From NCBI GenBank assembly GCA_028281265.1, contig JANQKE010000184.1, positions 1 to 63,369 on the forward strand: a DNA stretch of 63,369 bases. Direction: 5' to 3'. Position numbers and translations under genes: made by a program. The notes below the pieces were generated by a model. That model worked only from the letters and a program-made list of their open reading frames with translations, ran no database searches and had not been told where the DNA came from. Numbering within the stretch: the stretch's first letter is position 1; every line of letters begins with the position of its first letter. Shown here one piece after another: positions 8,860 to 15,796 of the stretch. Source of the DNA: Alphaproteobacteria bacterium (GTDB lineage: Bacteria > Pseudomonadota > Alphaproteobacteria > DSM-16000 > Inquilinaceae).

Positions 8860-9661
8860 CGGTGCCGATACTCGGCTCTGCGTCGCCCGGCACCGATCCG
8901 GCCCAGGCGTCGGCATCGTCCAAAGCGCTGACGGCAGCGGCCAACGCGTAGAGGTCTCCGGCTTTGCCTTCGATATGGCGTCTGGCTGCGATGGCCTCGC
9001 GCACGAGCACCGGTGCCGCAGTCCGGTCCGAGGGACGTTCGGCCTGCAAGGCTGCCGCCACGGCTCTGAAGTCCCGGCCGGCCCACCACAGCACGGCGTA
9101 GCCGAGCCCGCCGACGATCGCACCGGCGACAAGCGAGGCCACCAGGCCGGTGGGCACCAGGGTGGCCCGGACCTCCGATGCGTGCGCGTCCCGCTCCGCA
9201 AGCGATACGGTCACCGCGATGCCGCCGACCGGTGCGCCGAAATCGTTCAGGACGGGCTCGCCGATCACCAGGGCACCGACTTCTTCGGCGCGCCAACGGC
9301 CCCCCGACCGGTCGATCGCCTCGCGCCAGGTCTCGCTGATGGCCTCGCCCAGGGCCCCCCGATCGGTGTTGAAAACGGCGACCCCGGACACGGAATAGAC
9401 CTCGATCGCCAGGATCTCCCGATGTGCGGCGCGAGCCCTTTCGATGAGGTCTTGCGCGACCCGGATATCCTGCAAGGGCAGCCCGAGACTGACGGACGCT
9501 TCGATGGACTGGCGCAGTTGGGTCAGCACGAAGTCGGTGTTCGCCTCTTCGGCGGATGCGCGCAGGCGATCGAGCGCGCCGAAGATCAGGGCCGCTGCCA
9601 GGACGACTCCCAACACGGTCGTCGCCGCCAACGCTACCGACACCCTCAGGCTGGGAGACAT
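8849..9661 (-). CDS. Membrane-anchored periplasmic sensor protein (left paralog)
   Basis: 270-residue protein with an N-terminal membrane segment (about 8-28), a periplasmic domain (about 30-170) and a second membrane segment (about 176-197), then a cytoplasmic tail of about 70 residues with no catalytic motif. The periplasmic core contains VSLGLPLQDIR, EVYSVSGVAVFNTD and EPVLNDFGAPVGGI, a Cache-like pattern. The divergent gene at 9827 encodes a related protein with the matching pieces VSVGIAAPEQV, VGPSGIVLFSSD and RAIVNDFGVTV. It is the first gene of the leftward operon and overlaps the sensor-MFS gene, so the two proteins probably act together. Confidence 0.85.
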   Translation of the reverse strand: MSPSLRVSVALAATTVLGVVLAAALIFGALDRLRASAEEANTDFVLTQLRQSIEASVSLGLPLQDIRVAQDLIERARAAHREILAIEVYSVSGVAVFNTDRGALGEAISETWREAIDRSGGRWRAEEVGALVIGEPVLNDFGAPVGGIAVTVSLAERDAHASEVRATLVPTGLVASLVAGAIVGGLGYAVLWWAGRDFRAVAAALQAERPSDRTAAPVLVREAIAARRHIEGKAGDLYALAAAVSALDDADAWAGSVPGDAEPSIGTDAR

Positions 9662-9826
9662 CGTGGTCCCTGGACGGACGGATAGGATCGGCCGGAACGG
9701 TACAAGAGCCGCAACGACTTGTCACTTCGGGTCGTCGGGCCTTAAGTGAGTTGGCAACCGAAATGCCGACCAGGCCGGGACGCCGCGCGACGGTGTCCGG
9801 CGACCCTGCGGCACAGAGAGCTTGCG
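9662..9826. promoter_or_regulatory. Divergent promoter region of the two sensor modules
   Basis: 165 bases between the starts of two divergent paralogous operons. Both operons must be started from here unless a distant promoter is used. I see no confident -35/-10 pair; TTGTCA (plus strand, near 9719) is the best -35-like word. The compact shared region means the two modules could be co-regulated. Confidence 0.5.
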
Positions 9827-10471
9827 ATGCTGAGACTGTCGCTGCGTATCCTCCCCCTGTTCGCGATCATCGTCGGCCTGGCCATGGCGCTCGGCGCCTA
9901 TATGAATTTCAGCGGTGTCCGGGGGGCTCATCTCGATCTGATCGAGTCGCGGATGCAGTTGGTGGCCGACGATGTCGGCACCGTGGTCGAGATGGCGGTA
10001 TCGGTCGGGATCGCCGCCCCGGAACAGGTGACGCTTCCCGGCTTGCTGGCCCGTCAGGCGGCCGCCGACCGGCTGATCGAGTCGATCGATCTGGTCGGCC
10101 CGTCCGGCATCGTCCTGTTTTCGAGCGACCCGGCGCGCGTTGCCGGGGCCGAAGCGGCCGATCGGCACGCCATCGCCGTGGTGGACCGGGCGATCGTCAA
10201 CGATTTCGGCGTGACGGTGGCGCGTGTGCATGTGCGATACGACACGCGCCGGCCCGGCCAGGCCATCAGCGGGTTCGGGCAGTCGGTGCTGACCGACGCG
10301 GTACCGATCAGCCTGGGCGCCCTGGTGGCCGGGAGCCTGGCGGCCCTGTCCATTCTCAGCCTTCTGCATCGCCGCGCGATGCGGGCCACGCAGCCGCATC
10401 CCGGCGATCCGCTGACCGAAGCCGGTACCGAGATCGACGCTGCGGCCGGCGGGGGCGGGGGCGGGCGGTGA
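9827..10471 (+). CDS. Membrane-anchored periplasmic sensor protein (right paralog)
   Basis: 214-residue protein: membrane segment at about 8-26, periplasmic domain (about 28-155), second membrane segment (about 160-182), and a short cytoplasmic tail ending in a glycine run. The domain shares the Cache-like pattern of the divergent sensor at 8849-9661 but lacks that protein's longer tail. ATG 9827 is preceded by a weak AGAG. Its stop codon overlaps the GTG start of the next gene (GTGA), a sign of coupled translation. It has no kinase or other output domain, so it presumably signals through its partner membrane protein. Confidence 0.83.
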   Translation: MLRLSLRILPLFAIIVGLAMALGAYMNFSGVRGAHLDLIESRMQLVADDVGTVVEMAVSVGIAAPEQVTLPGLLARQAAADRLIESIDLVGPSGIVLFSSDPARVAGAEAADRHAIAVVDRAIVNDFGVTVARVHVRYDTRRPGQAISGFGQSVLTDAVPISLGALVAGSLAALSILSLLHRRAMRATQPHPGDPLTEAGTEIDAAAGGGGGGR

Positions 10472-12453
10472 ACAACTTCCAAGTCCGCCTATCGGCCGCC
10501 CTGGTCGTCGTCCTGCTGGTATCGCTGACGCTGCTCAGCATCCGAACCTCGCATCACGCCGAAGCCCTCGTCGTGCCCGAGGTCGCGGCCAAGGCGGAGA
10601 CCGTCGGCCGTTCGGTCGCCGGGCTGGTCGGCCAAGCCCTGGCGTACGGCATCCCGACGGACCGGTTCATCGGCCTGGATGACCATCTTGCCGGGATCGT
10701 CGCGGCCAATCCCGACCTTGCCTATATCGCCGTGCTGACTACGGACGGCCGACCTCTCTATTCCGGCGGCACCCCGACGGGGGACCCCGGCACGATCATC
10801 CGGGTTGCCCCCGAAGAGCTGCTCGGGTTGGTCATCGAGGTCGATATCGACCCGGCCTATGTCCGCGACGTGGTGTATCAACTGTGGCTCGACCTGGCGA
10901 TCGTCATGGTGGTGACCGCCTTGGTGGCGCTGGAGCTGATCCATATCAGCTTCGGCATCGGTCTCTACGGTGCGATCGAGGGGGTGGAGCATCGGCTGTC
11001 GGCGCTGCGGCGCGGCGACTTGCGGGAACACCCGTCGGTCAGCGCAGCCGGGGCGTTCGGTCAGATCGCCCGGCGGATCGACGACCGGCTGGCGGCGTTG
11101 ACGGCCCGGTTGCGGGATGCGGCCAAGACCGCCGCGGCCGTCGCGGACACCGCGCGCGCCCAGGCGATCGCCGCGATCGCGGAGCGGTTCCGGATCGGCC
11201 AGCGGGTCGGCGAAGCGCCGATGTCGGTGATCGCGATCCGCGCACCGCTATTCGTGTTCATGTTCGCCGAGGAGCTCACGCGGCCGTTCTTGCCGGTCTA
11301 CATCCAGGGTCTCGCCGCGCCGGTGCCCGGCCTGTCGCCGGAGCTCGTCACCAGCCTGCCCATGGTCGTCTTCCTGGCCATCGTCGCGCTGGCCCAGCCG
11401 TTCCTGGGTACGGTGACCGAGCGTGCCGGTCGCCGCCGCTCCCTCATCATGGGCGCAGCCCTGGGCGCGGCGGGGTACGTCGCGACGGCGTTCGCCTTCG
11501 ACCTTTGGGGCCTGACCATCGCCCGGGCGATGACGGCCGTCGGCTTCGCGCTGGTGTTCGTTGCGGCGCAGGGCTTCGTCATCGACACCACGGGCACCGC
11601 GCAGCGTGCCAAGGGCATGGCGATGTTCATCGGGGCGATCCTCGTCGCCGGCCTGTGCGGCCCGCCCATCGGCGGGATCCTGGCCGACCGGCTGGGGATG
11701 TCGACGGCCTTTCTGATCGCCGGCGGGGCGGCGACGGCCAGCCTGATCCTGGCCCGGATCGGTCTTCCCGAACGGGCGGGGATCGGCAAGCCGTCGGCGA
11801 TGATCCGGTGGCGCGACCTGGGCATGGTGCTGCGCACGCCGCACCTGGTCGCACTGTTGGTCCTGTGCGCCCTTCCGGCCAAGCTGATCCTGGTGGCGGT
11901 GGCCTTCTTTCTGGTTCCGCTGCACATGGAGGCGACGGGCCAGACCCAGGCCGCGATCGGTCGGCTGCTGATGATCTACCCCCTGGCGATGGTGTTGCTG
12001 GTCCCGGCGTTCGCGTCCCTGGCCCGGGGGGCCGGCCAGCGCGTGCGCCTGGTCGCCCTCGGGGGCATGGTGGCCGGGCTGGGGGCCCTGATCGTGCTGA
12101 TCGACCCGGACAGCGTGATGGCGATCGGGGCGGTCCTGCTGTGCCTGGGCTTGGGGCAGGCGATGAGCATCGCCTCCCAGTCCGCCCTGGTCGGGGAGTT
12201 CGGCAACGACCTGCCGGAGCCCGTCGGCGAGGCCACTCTCTACGGCATCTTCCGTCTGGTCGAGCGGACCGGCAACGCGCTGGGTCCGCTGGTCGCCGGC
12301 ACGCTGTTGGGGATCTACGGGTTCGTTCCGGCGGTGGTCGGCATCGGCTTGGGCGTGGCCGGCGGGGCCGCCCTGTTCGCCCTGACCGCCGCCTTGGCAC
12401 CGCGGGCCGGGTCGACCCCGCCGGGTGCCGCGTTCGAAGGGGAAGCCCGATGA
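10468..12453 (+). CDS. Periplasmic sensor-HAMP-MFS fusion protein (right paralog)
   Basis: 661-residue protein starting at GTG 10468, which overlaps the previous stop by 4 bases. The order is: membrane segment 8-25, periplasmic sensor (about 26-135, containing VGRSVAGLVGQALAYGIP and AVLTTDGRPLYSGG), second membrane segment (about 140-165), HAMP-like stretch (about 165-225, with LRRGDLREHP), coiled linker, then a full MFS transporter domain (about 250-640) with an intact motif A region (TERAGRRRS) and a second ILADRLG. An N-terminal signalling front end on an MFS transporter is unusual. The next gene, a substrate-binding protein, overlaps its stop codon (ATGA). The transported or sensed compound is unknown. 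Confidence 0.87.
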   Translation: MNNFQVRLSAALVVVLLVSLTLLSIRTSHHAEALVVPEVAAKAETVGRSVAGLVGQALAYGIPTDRFIGLDDHLAGIVAANPDLAYIAVLTTDGRPLYSGGTPTGDPGTIIRVAPEELLGLVIEVDIDPAYVRDVVYQLWLDLAIVMVVTALVALELIHISFGIGLYGAIEGVEHRLSALRRGDLREHPSVSAAGAFGQIARRIDDRLAALTARLRDAAKTAAAVADTARAQAIAAIAERFRIGQRVGEAPMSVIAIRAPLFVFMFAEELTRPFLPVYIQGLAAPVPGLSPELVTSLPMVVFLAIVALAQPFLGTVTERAGRRRSLIMGAALGAAGYVATAFAFDLWGLTIARAMTAVGFALVFVAAQGFVIDTTGTAQRAKGMAMFIGAILVAGLCGPPIGGILADRLGMSTAFLIAGGAATASLILARIGLPERAGIGKPSAMIRWRDLGMVLRTPHLVALLVLCALPAKLILVAVAFFLVPLHMEATGQTQAAIGRLLMIYPLAMVLLVPAFASLARGAGQRVRLVALGGMVAGLGALIVLIDPDSVMAIGAVLLCLGLGQAMSIASQSALVGEFGNDLPEPVGEATLYGIFRLVERTGNALGPLVAGTLLGIYGFVPAVVGIGLGVAGGAALFALTAALAPRAGSTPPGAAFEGEAR

Positions 12454-13457
12454 AGCGTCGAACCCTCCTGACCGTCGGGCTGACAGGGGCGGTCGCCGGC
12501 GTCATGCCGCGGCCGGTCCGGTCGCAGGGCGGTCCTCATCGGATCTACCGGGTGACGTTCCGCGGCCGCACCGCCGTGGAGGAGGGGTTCGACGACTACC
12601 TCGCCGCCAACGGCATCGCGGTCGAGATGATCGACCGGGATATCGGCCGCGACCGGTCGCTGCTGCCGGGCATGGTCGAGGAGATCCGGGCGCTGCAGCC
12701 CGACCTGGTGACGACCTGGGGCACGACCGTGACCCTGGGGATCGCCGGCCGGTACGACACCGGCGATCCCGATGCCTATATTCGCAGCATTCCGGTCGTG
12801 TTCGCCCTGGTGTCGGCGCCGATGAACTCCGGCCTGGTGCCATCGCTGGAGCAACCCGGGCGCAACGTCACCGGTGCGGTACATGTGGTGCCGACCGAAA
12901 CCCAGTTGCGGGCGATGGCGTCGTATCGGCCGTTCCGCCGGCTCGGGGTGCTCTACACGCCGATCGAGCAGAACTCGGTCTCGATCGTCGGCGACCTCCA
13001 GGCGCTGAGCCGTTCCATGGGGTTCGAGCTGATCACGCGCGAGTTCCACATCGATCCCGACGGCCGGCCGACCGCCGACGGCGTCGAGCGGCGCATCGCC
13101 GAGATCAAGGCCGCGGGGGCCGAATGGCTCTATCTGTTGCCCGACACGTTCCTGGGCACGGTCTATGATCGGGTCGTGCCGGCGGCGCTGGCCGAACGGT
13201 TGCCGACGTTCGGTGCGGCCGAACTGGCGGTCCGGGAAGGCGGGGCGCTGGTCGCCCTGGTGAGCCGCTACTACTCCGTCGGCCAGCTCGCCGCCTCCAA
13301 GGCGGCGCAGGTCCTGACCGACGGCCGATCGCCGGCCACGATCCCGATCGAAACCCTGCGCCGGTTCTCCCTGATCATCAATATCGACGTCGCGCGCGAA
13401 CTCGATCTCTATCCGCCGATCGAGATGCTGAACTATGCCGAAGTGTTGACGGGCTAG
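12450..13457 (+). CDS. Orphan ABC-type substrate-binding protein (ABC_sub_bind family)
   Basis: 335-residue secreted protein with an N-terminal signal (MKRRTLLTVGLTGAVAGVM, cleavage near VRSQG). The fold is the two-lobed TrpX/BMP-like ABC_sub_bind type, seen in PDLVTTWGTTVTLGIAG, PVVFALVSAPMNSGLV, NVTGAV and LPTFGAAELAVREGGAL. No permease or ATPase gene accompanies it. It begins within the stop codon of the sensor-MFS gene (ATGA) and its own TAG stop is the first triplet of a palindromic repeat. The context suggests that it passes ligand to the membrane sensors rather than to an ABC importer. The ligand cannot be read from sequence. Confidence 0.88.
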   Translation: MKRRTLLTVGLTGAVAGVMPRPVRSQGGPHRIYRVTFRGRTAVEEGFDDYLAANGIAVEMIDRDIGRDRSLLPGMVEEIRALQPDLVTTWGTTVTLGIAGRYDTGDPDAYIRSIPVVFALVSAPMNSGLVPSLEQPGRNVTGAVHVVPTETQLRAMASYRPFRRLGVLYTPIEQNSVSIVGDLQALSRSMGFELITREFHIDPDGRPTADGVERRIAEIKAAGAEWLYLLPDTFLGTVYDRVVPAALAERLPTFGAAELAVREGGALVALVSRYYSVGQLAASKAAQVLTDGRSPATIPIETLRRFSLIINIDVARELDLYPPIEMLNYAEVLTG

Positions 13458-13550
13458 AGCATCCTGCGTCCGAACAGACGCAGATAAGATGCTCTAACTC
13501 TTTAAACTAGATCATCTTACCCTGCGTCCGTGCGGACGCAGGATGTTCTA
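13455..13550 (+). repeat. Palindromic double-hairpin repeat, copy 1
   Basis: Two hairpins, 13455-13496 (stem TAGAGCATC...GATGCTCTA with inner CTGCGTC/GACGCAG) and 13508-13550 (inner CCTGCGTCCG/CGGACGCAGG), are joined by the linker TAACTCTTTAAACTAGATC. The first three bases are the stop codon of the substrate-binding protein, and the second hairpin ends 10 bases before the next start codon. It is related to the repeats at 18910 and 43923. A role as terminator or mRNA 3' end protection is plausible. Confidence 0.9.
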
Positions 13551-13560
13551 GAGAGGCAGC

Positions 13561-14274
13561 ATGCGGAATGCAGTACCGGGTCGTGCACCGACCGGTCGAG
13601 ACGATCCCGGTACCGGCCTGGCACACCGGCGGCGCCCGTTGGGTCCGGAGGATCTGGACTCGGTCTACGCGCTGCATCTGGCCGCCGCCGAGGCGGTGGG
13701 GCGGCCGGATCTGATCCGGCCTGAAACCCGGGCCTTCTTCGCCGCGATCCTGGAGGGCGGCGGCCTGGTGCTCGGCGTCGAGGATGATGGCGGGCTGCTG
13801 GCCTACGGCGTTCTGCAATGGGATCTGCCGCCGGCCGAGGACCTGCGCAGGCTGTTCGGCCTCGCCCCGGATGTGCCGTTCGCCAAGCTCGCCGGAGCTT
13901 CGGTCCGGCCCGGCGACTGGGGCGCCGGCCTGCACGAAGCTCTGATCGCGGCGCGGGTGGCAGCCGCACGCGGGCGCGGCCTGATCCATCTCTATGCGAC
14001 CTCCGCCCCCGGCAACGCCCGTAGCTGGACGAATCTGCTCAGCCAAGGGTTCGCCATCCGCGCGCTGGTCGATCAGTATGGCGGCTACCCGCGCTACATC
14101 CTGTACCGCCGGGCGGACCGGCCGGCGGTCGGGGATGATGGAGCGGCCGAGACATGGTGCCCGGCCGGTGATGGTGCGCGCGAACGGGCATTGTTGGCGC
14201 AAGGCCTGGTCGGTGCCCGCTGGCGCCGGGCCGACGGCGGCGCGCCGGACGTGGGCTGGGTGACCGGGGTATGA
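13561..14274 (+). CDS. GNAT-like N-acetyltransferase
   Basis: 237-residue protein. The region from about residue 22 to 185 has the GNAT-like layout: PLGPEDLDSVYALH at the start, a beta strand GLVLGVEDDGGLLAYG, and an acyl-CoA binding region VRPGDWGAGLHEALIAARVAAA, then LYATSAPGNARSWTNLLSQGF, which resembles the usual NxRxxxLYxxxGF end. ATG 13561 is the first start after the repeat, with GAGAGG before it. The stop codon overlaps the alr start (ATGA), so acetyltransferase and racemase are co-translated. The substrate is unknown; a link to amino acids is suggested only by alr. Confidence 0.75.
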   Translation: MRNAVPGRAPTGRDDPGTGLAHRRRPLGPEDLDSVYALHLAAAEAVGRPDLIRPETRAFFAAILEGGGLVLGVEDDGGLLAYGVLQWDLPPAEDLRRLFGLAPDVPFAKLAGASVRPGDWGAGLHEALIAARVAAARGRGLIHLYATSAPGNARSWTNLLSQGFAIRALVDQYGGYPRYILYRRADRPAVGDDGAAETWCPAGDGARERALLAQGLVGARWRRADGGAPDVGWVTGV

Positions 14275-15473
14275 CCTGCGCCTGGGCCCCTTGGGAAACC
14301 GGACCGATCCCGGCGCCGCTGGCCTCCGGCCCGGTGCTGGAGGTGAACCTCCAGGCGATCGTGGACAATCACCGCACGCTCCGGCGGCGCTTCACCGGCA
14401 CCGCCGTGACCGCGGTGATCAAGTCGGATGCCTATGGTCTCGGGGCGCAGCCGGTGGCCCAGGCGCTGGCGAAGGCCGGATGCGGGACCTTCTGGGTCAA
14501 CGACCTGATCGAGGCGCTCGCCCTACGCCCGGCCGTGCCGAAGGCGACGATCTACGCGCTCCAGGGCCTGGGGGTCGACGCGGTCGAAGGGTTTCGCGCG
14601 GCCGGGGTGATTCCCGTTCTGGCCGGCCTGGCGGAGGTGGAGAGGGCCGCCGAAGCGGCGCGGCACGCGGGCGCCGCGCTTCCGGTGGCGATCCAACTCG
14701 ACACCGGGCTCGGCCGCCTGGGCCTGCCGGCCGGCGAAGTCGAGCGTCTGATCGCGGCTCCAGAGCTGACCGACGGGCTGGATATCCGCTGCTGGGTCTC
14801 CCACCTCGCCGCGTTCGACCGGCCCGAAGATCCGCTGAACGATCGGCAGCGGGCCTTGTTCGAAGCCTGGACGGCCCGGCTCCCCCCGGCTGCCCTTAGC
14901 CTGGCTGCATCGGCCTGCGTGTTCCGCGGTCCCGGCTGGCATTTCGATCTGGCCCGGGCGGGCAGCGCCCATTTCGGCGTTCAGACCTCCGCCCGATGGC
15001 AGCCGGGACTGACGGCGGCGTACCGGCTGACCGCTCCCGTGCTGCGCATCGTCGAGCTGCCGGCAGGACGGACGGTCGGCTATCGGGGGGTCGGCCGGCT
15101 CGTACGACCGACCCGGGTGGCGACGATCGACCTCGGTTACGCCAACGGGCTACCGCCGGCCGTCACCCGGGGCGGGGCCGCCCGCATCGGGACCCATGCC
15201 GTACCGTTCGTCGGCGGTGCGTCGATGAGCCTGACCATGCTCGACGTCACCGACCTGCCCGAAGGGCTGGTGCAGGTCGGAACCCGCTGCGTGGTCTTCG
15301 ACACCGACGCTCCGATCGAGCCTGTGGCCGACCGGCTCGGCGTCGCACCCAACGCGCTGCTGACACAGATCGCCGGAACCACGCCGAAACTCTATCGGGC
15401 GACCACCGGACCGGTCGTGCCTGACCGGTGTCAGCCGGACAGGGCCGCAACCGCCGCGGCGGTGTCGTCATAG
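14271..15473 (+). CDS. alr: Alanine racemase
   Basis: 400-residue fold type III PLP enzyme converting L- to D-alanine for peptidoglycan. The PLP lysine is in AVIKSDAYGLGA (about residue 46), typical of alr. The second catalytic region is IDLGYANGLPPAV, whose tyrosine matches the conserved GYADG tyrosine, and VGGASMSLTMLDVTD matches the conserved SMDM..VD block. The length is within the usual range. The final 43 bases overlap the convergent STAS gene on the other strand. Coupled by ATGA to the acetyltransferase gene. Confidence 0.93.
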   Translation: MTCAWAPWETGPIPAPLASGPVLEVNLQAIVDNHRTLRRRFTGTAVTAVIKSDAYGLGAQPVAQALAKAGCGTFWVNDLIEALALRPAVPKATIYALQGLGVDAVEGFRAAGVIPVLAGLAEVERAAEAARHAGAALPVAIQLDTGLGRLGLPAGEVERLIAAPELTDGLDIRCWVSHLAAFDRPEDPLNDRQRALFEAWTARLPPAALSLAASACVFRGPGWHFDLARAGSAHFGVQTSARWQPGLTAAYRLTAPVLRIVELPAGRTVGYRGVGRLVRPTRVATIDLGYANGLPPAVTRGGAARIGTHAVPFVGGASMSLTMLDVTDLPEGLVQVGTRCVVFDTDAPIEPVADRLGVAPNALLTQIAGTTPKLYRATTGPVVPDRCQPDRAATAAAVSS

Positions 15474-15766
15474 ATCTCGAACAGCTTGGCGAAACCGCTG
15501 AGCTTGAAGACGTCCTGCACCTGCGGCGACATCCCGGACAGGGCGAGGCCGATCCCGCTGGCCTTGCTGCGCTTGGCGGCCATCAGCAGGACGCGCAGGC
15601 CCGCGCTCGAAATGTAGGTCAGGCCGGCGAAATCCACCACGATCGGCTTGCCATCATCGAACCGTGGCAACAGCGCGGTCTCCGCATCGCGGGCGGTGGT
15701 GCTGTCGATCCGTCCGACCGGTGCGAGGACGCACACACCGGCCTGTTCGGTCTGCTGGATTTCCAC
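15431..15766 (-). CDS. STAS-domain anti-sigma-factor antagonist (RsbV/SpoIIAA-like)
   Basis: 111-residue single STAS domain. The phosphorylation loop reads TYISSAGLRVLL, with Ser54 at the position that is phosphorylated in SpoIIAA. The N-terminal strand CVLAPVGRIDSTTA is standard for the family. The gene starts 30 bases downstream of the cyclase-RsbW fusion gene on the same strand, so kinase and antagonist are probably one operon. In partner switching the unphosphorylated form binds RsbW-like proteins and the SpoIIE-type phosphatase restores that form. The target of the switch here is not known. Confidence 0.93.
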   Translation of the reverse strand: MEIQQTEQAGVCVLAPVGRIDSTTARDAETALLPRFDDGKPIVVDFAGLTYISSAGLRVLLMAAKRSKASGIGLALSGMSPQVQDVFKLSGFAKLFEIYDDTAAAVAALSG

Positions 15767-15796
15767 GGGGGCGGTTCCTATGGCTTGGCAAAGGTC

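Noticed and set aside
13455..13550. Palindromic repeat as a CRISPR array or insertion sequence
   Set aside because: Only two hairpins, no spacers of regular length, no transposase gene and no target duplication.
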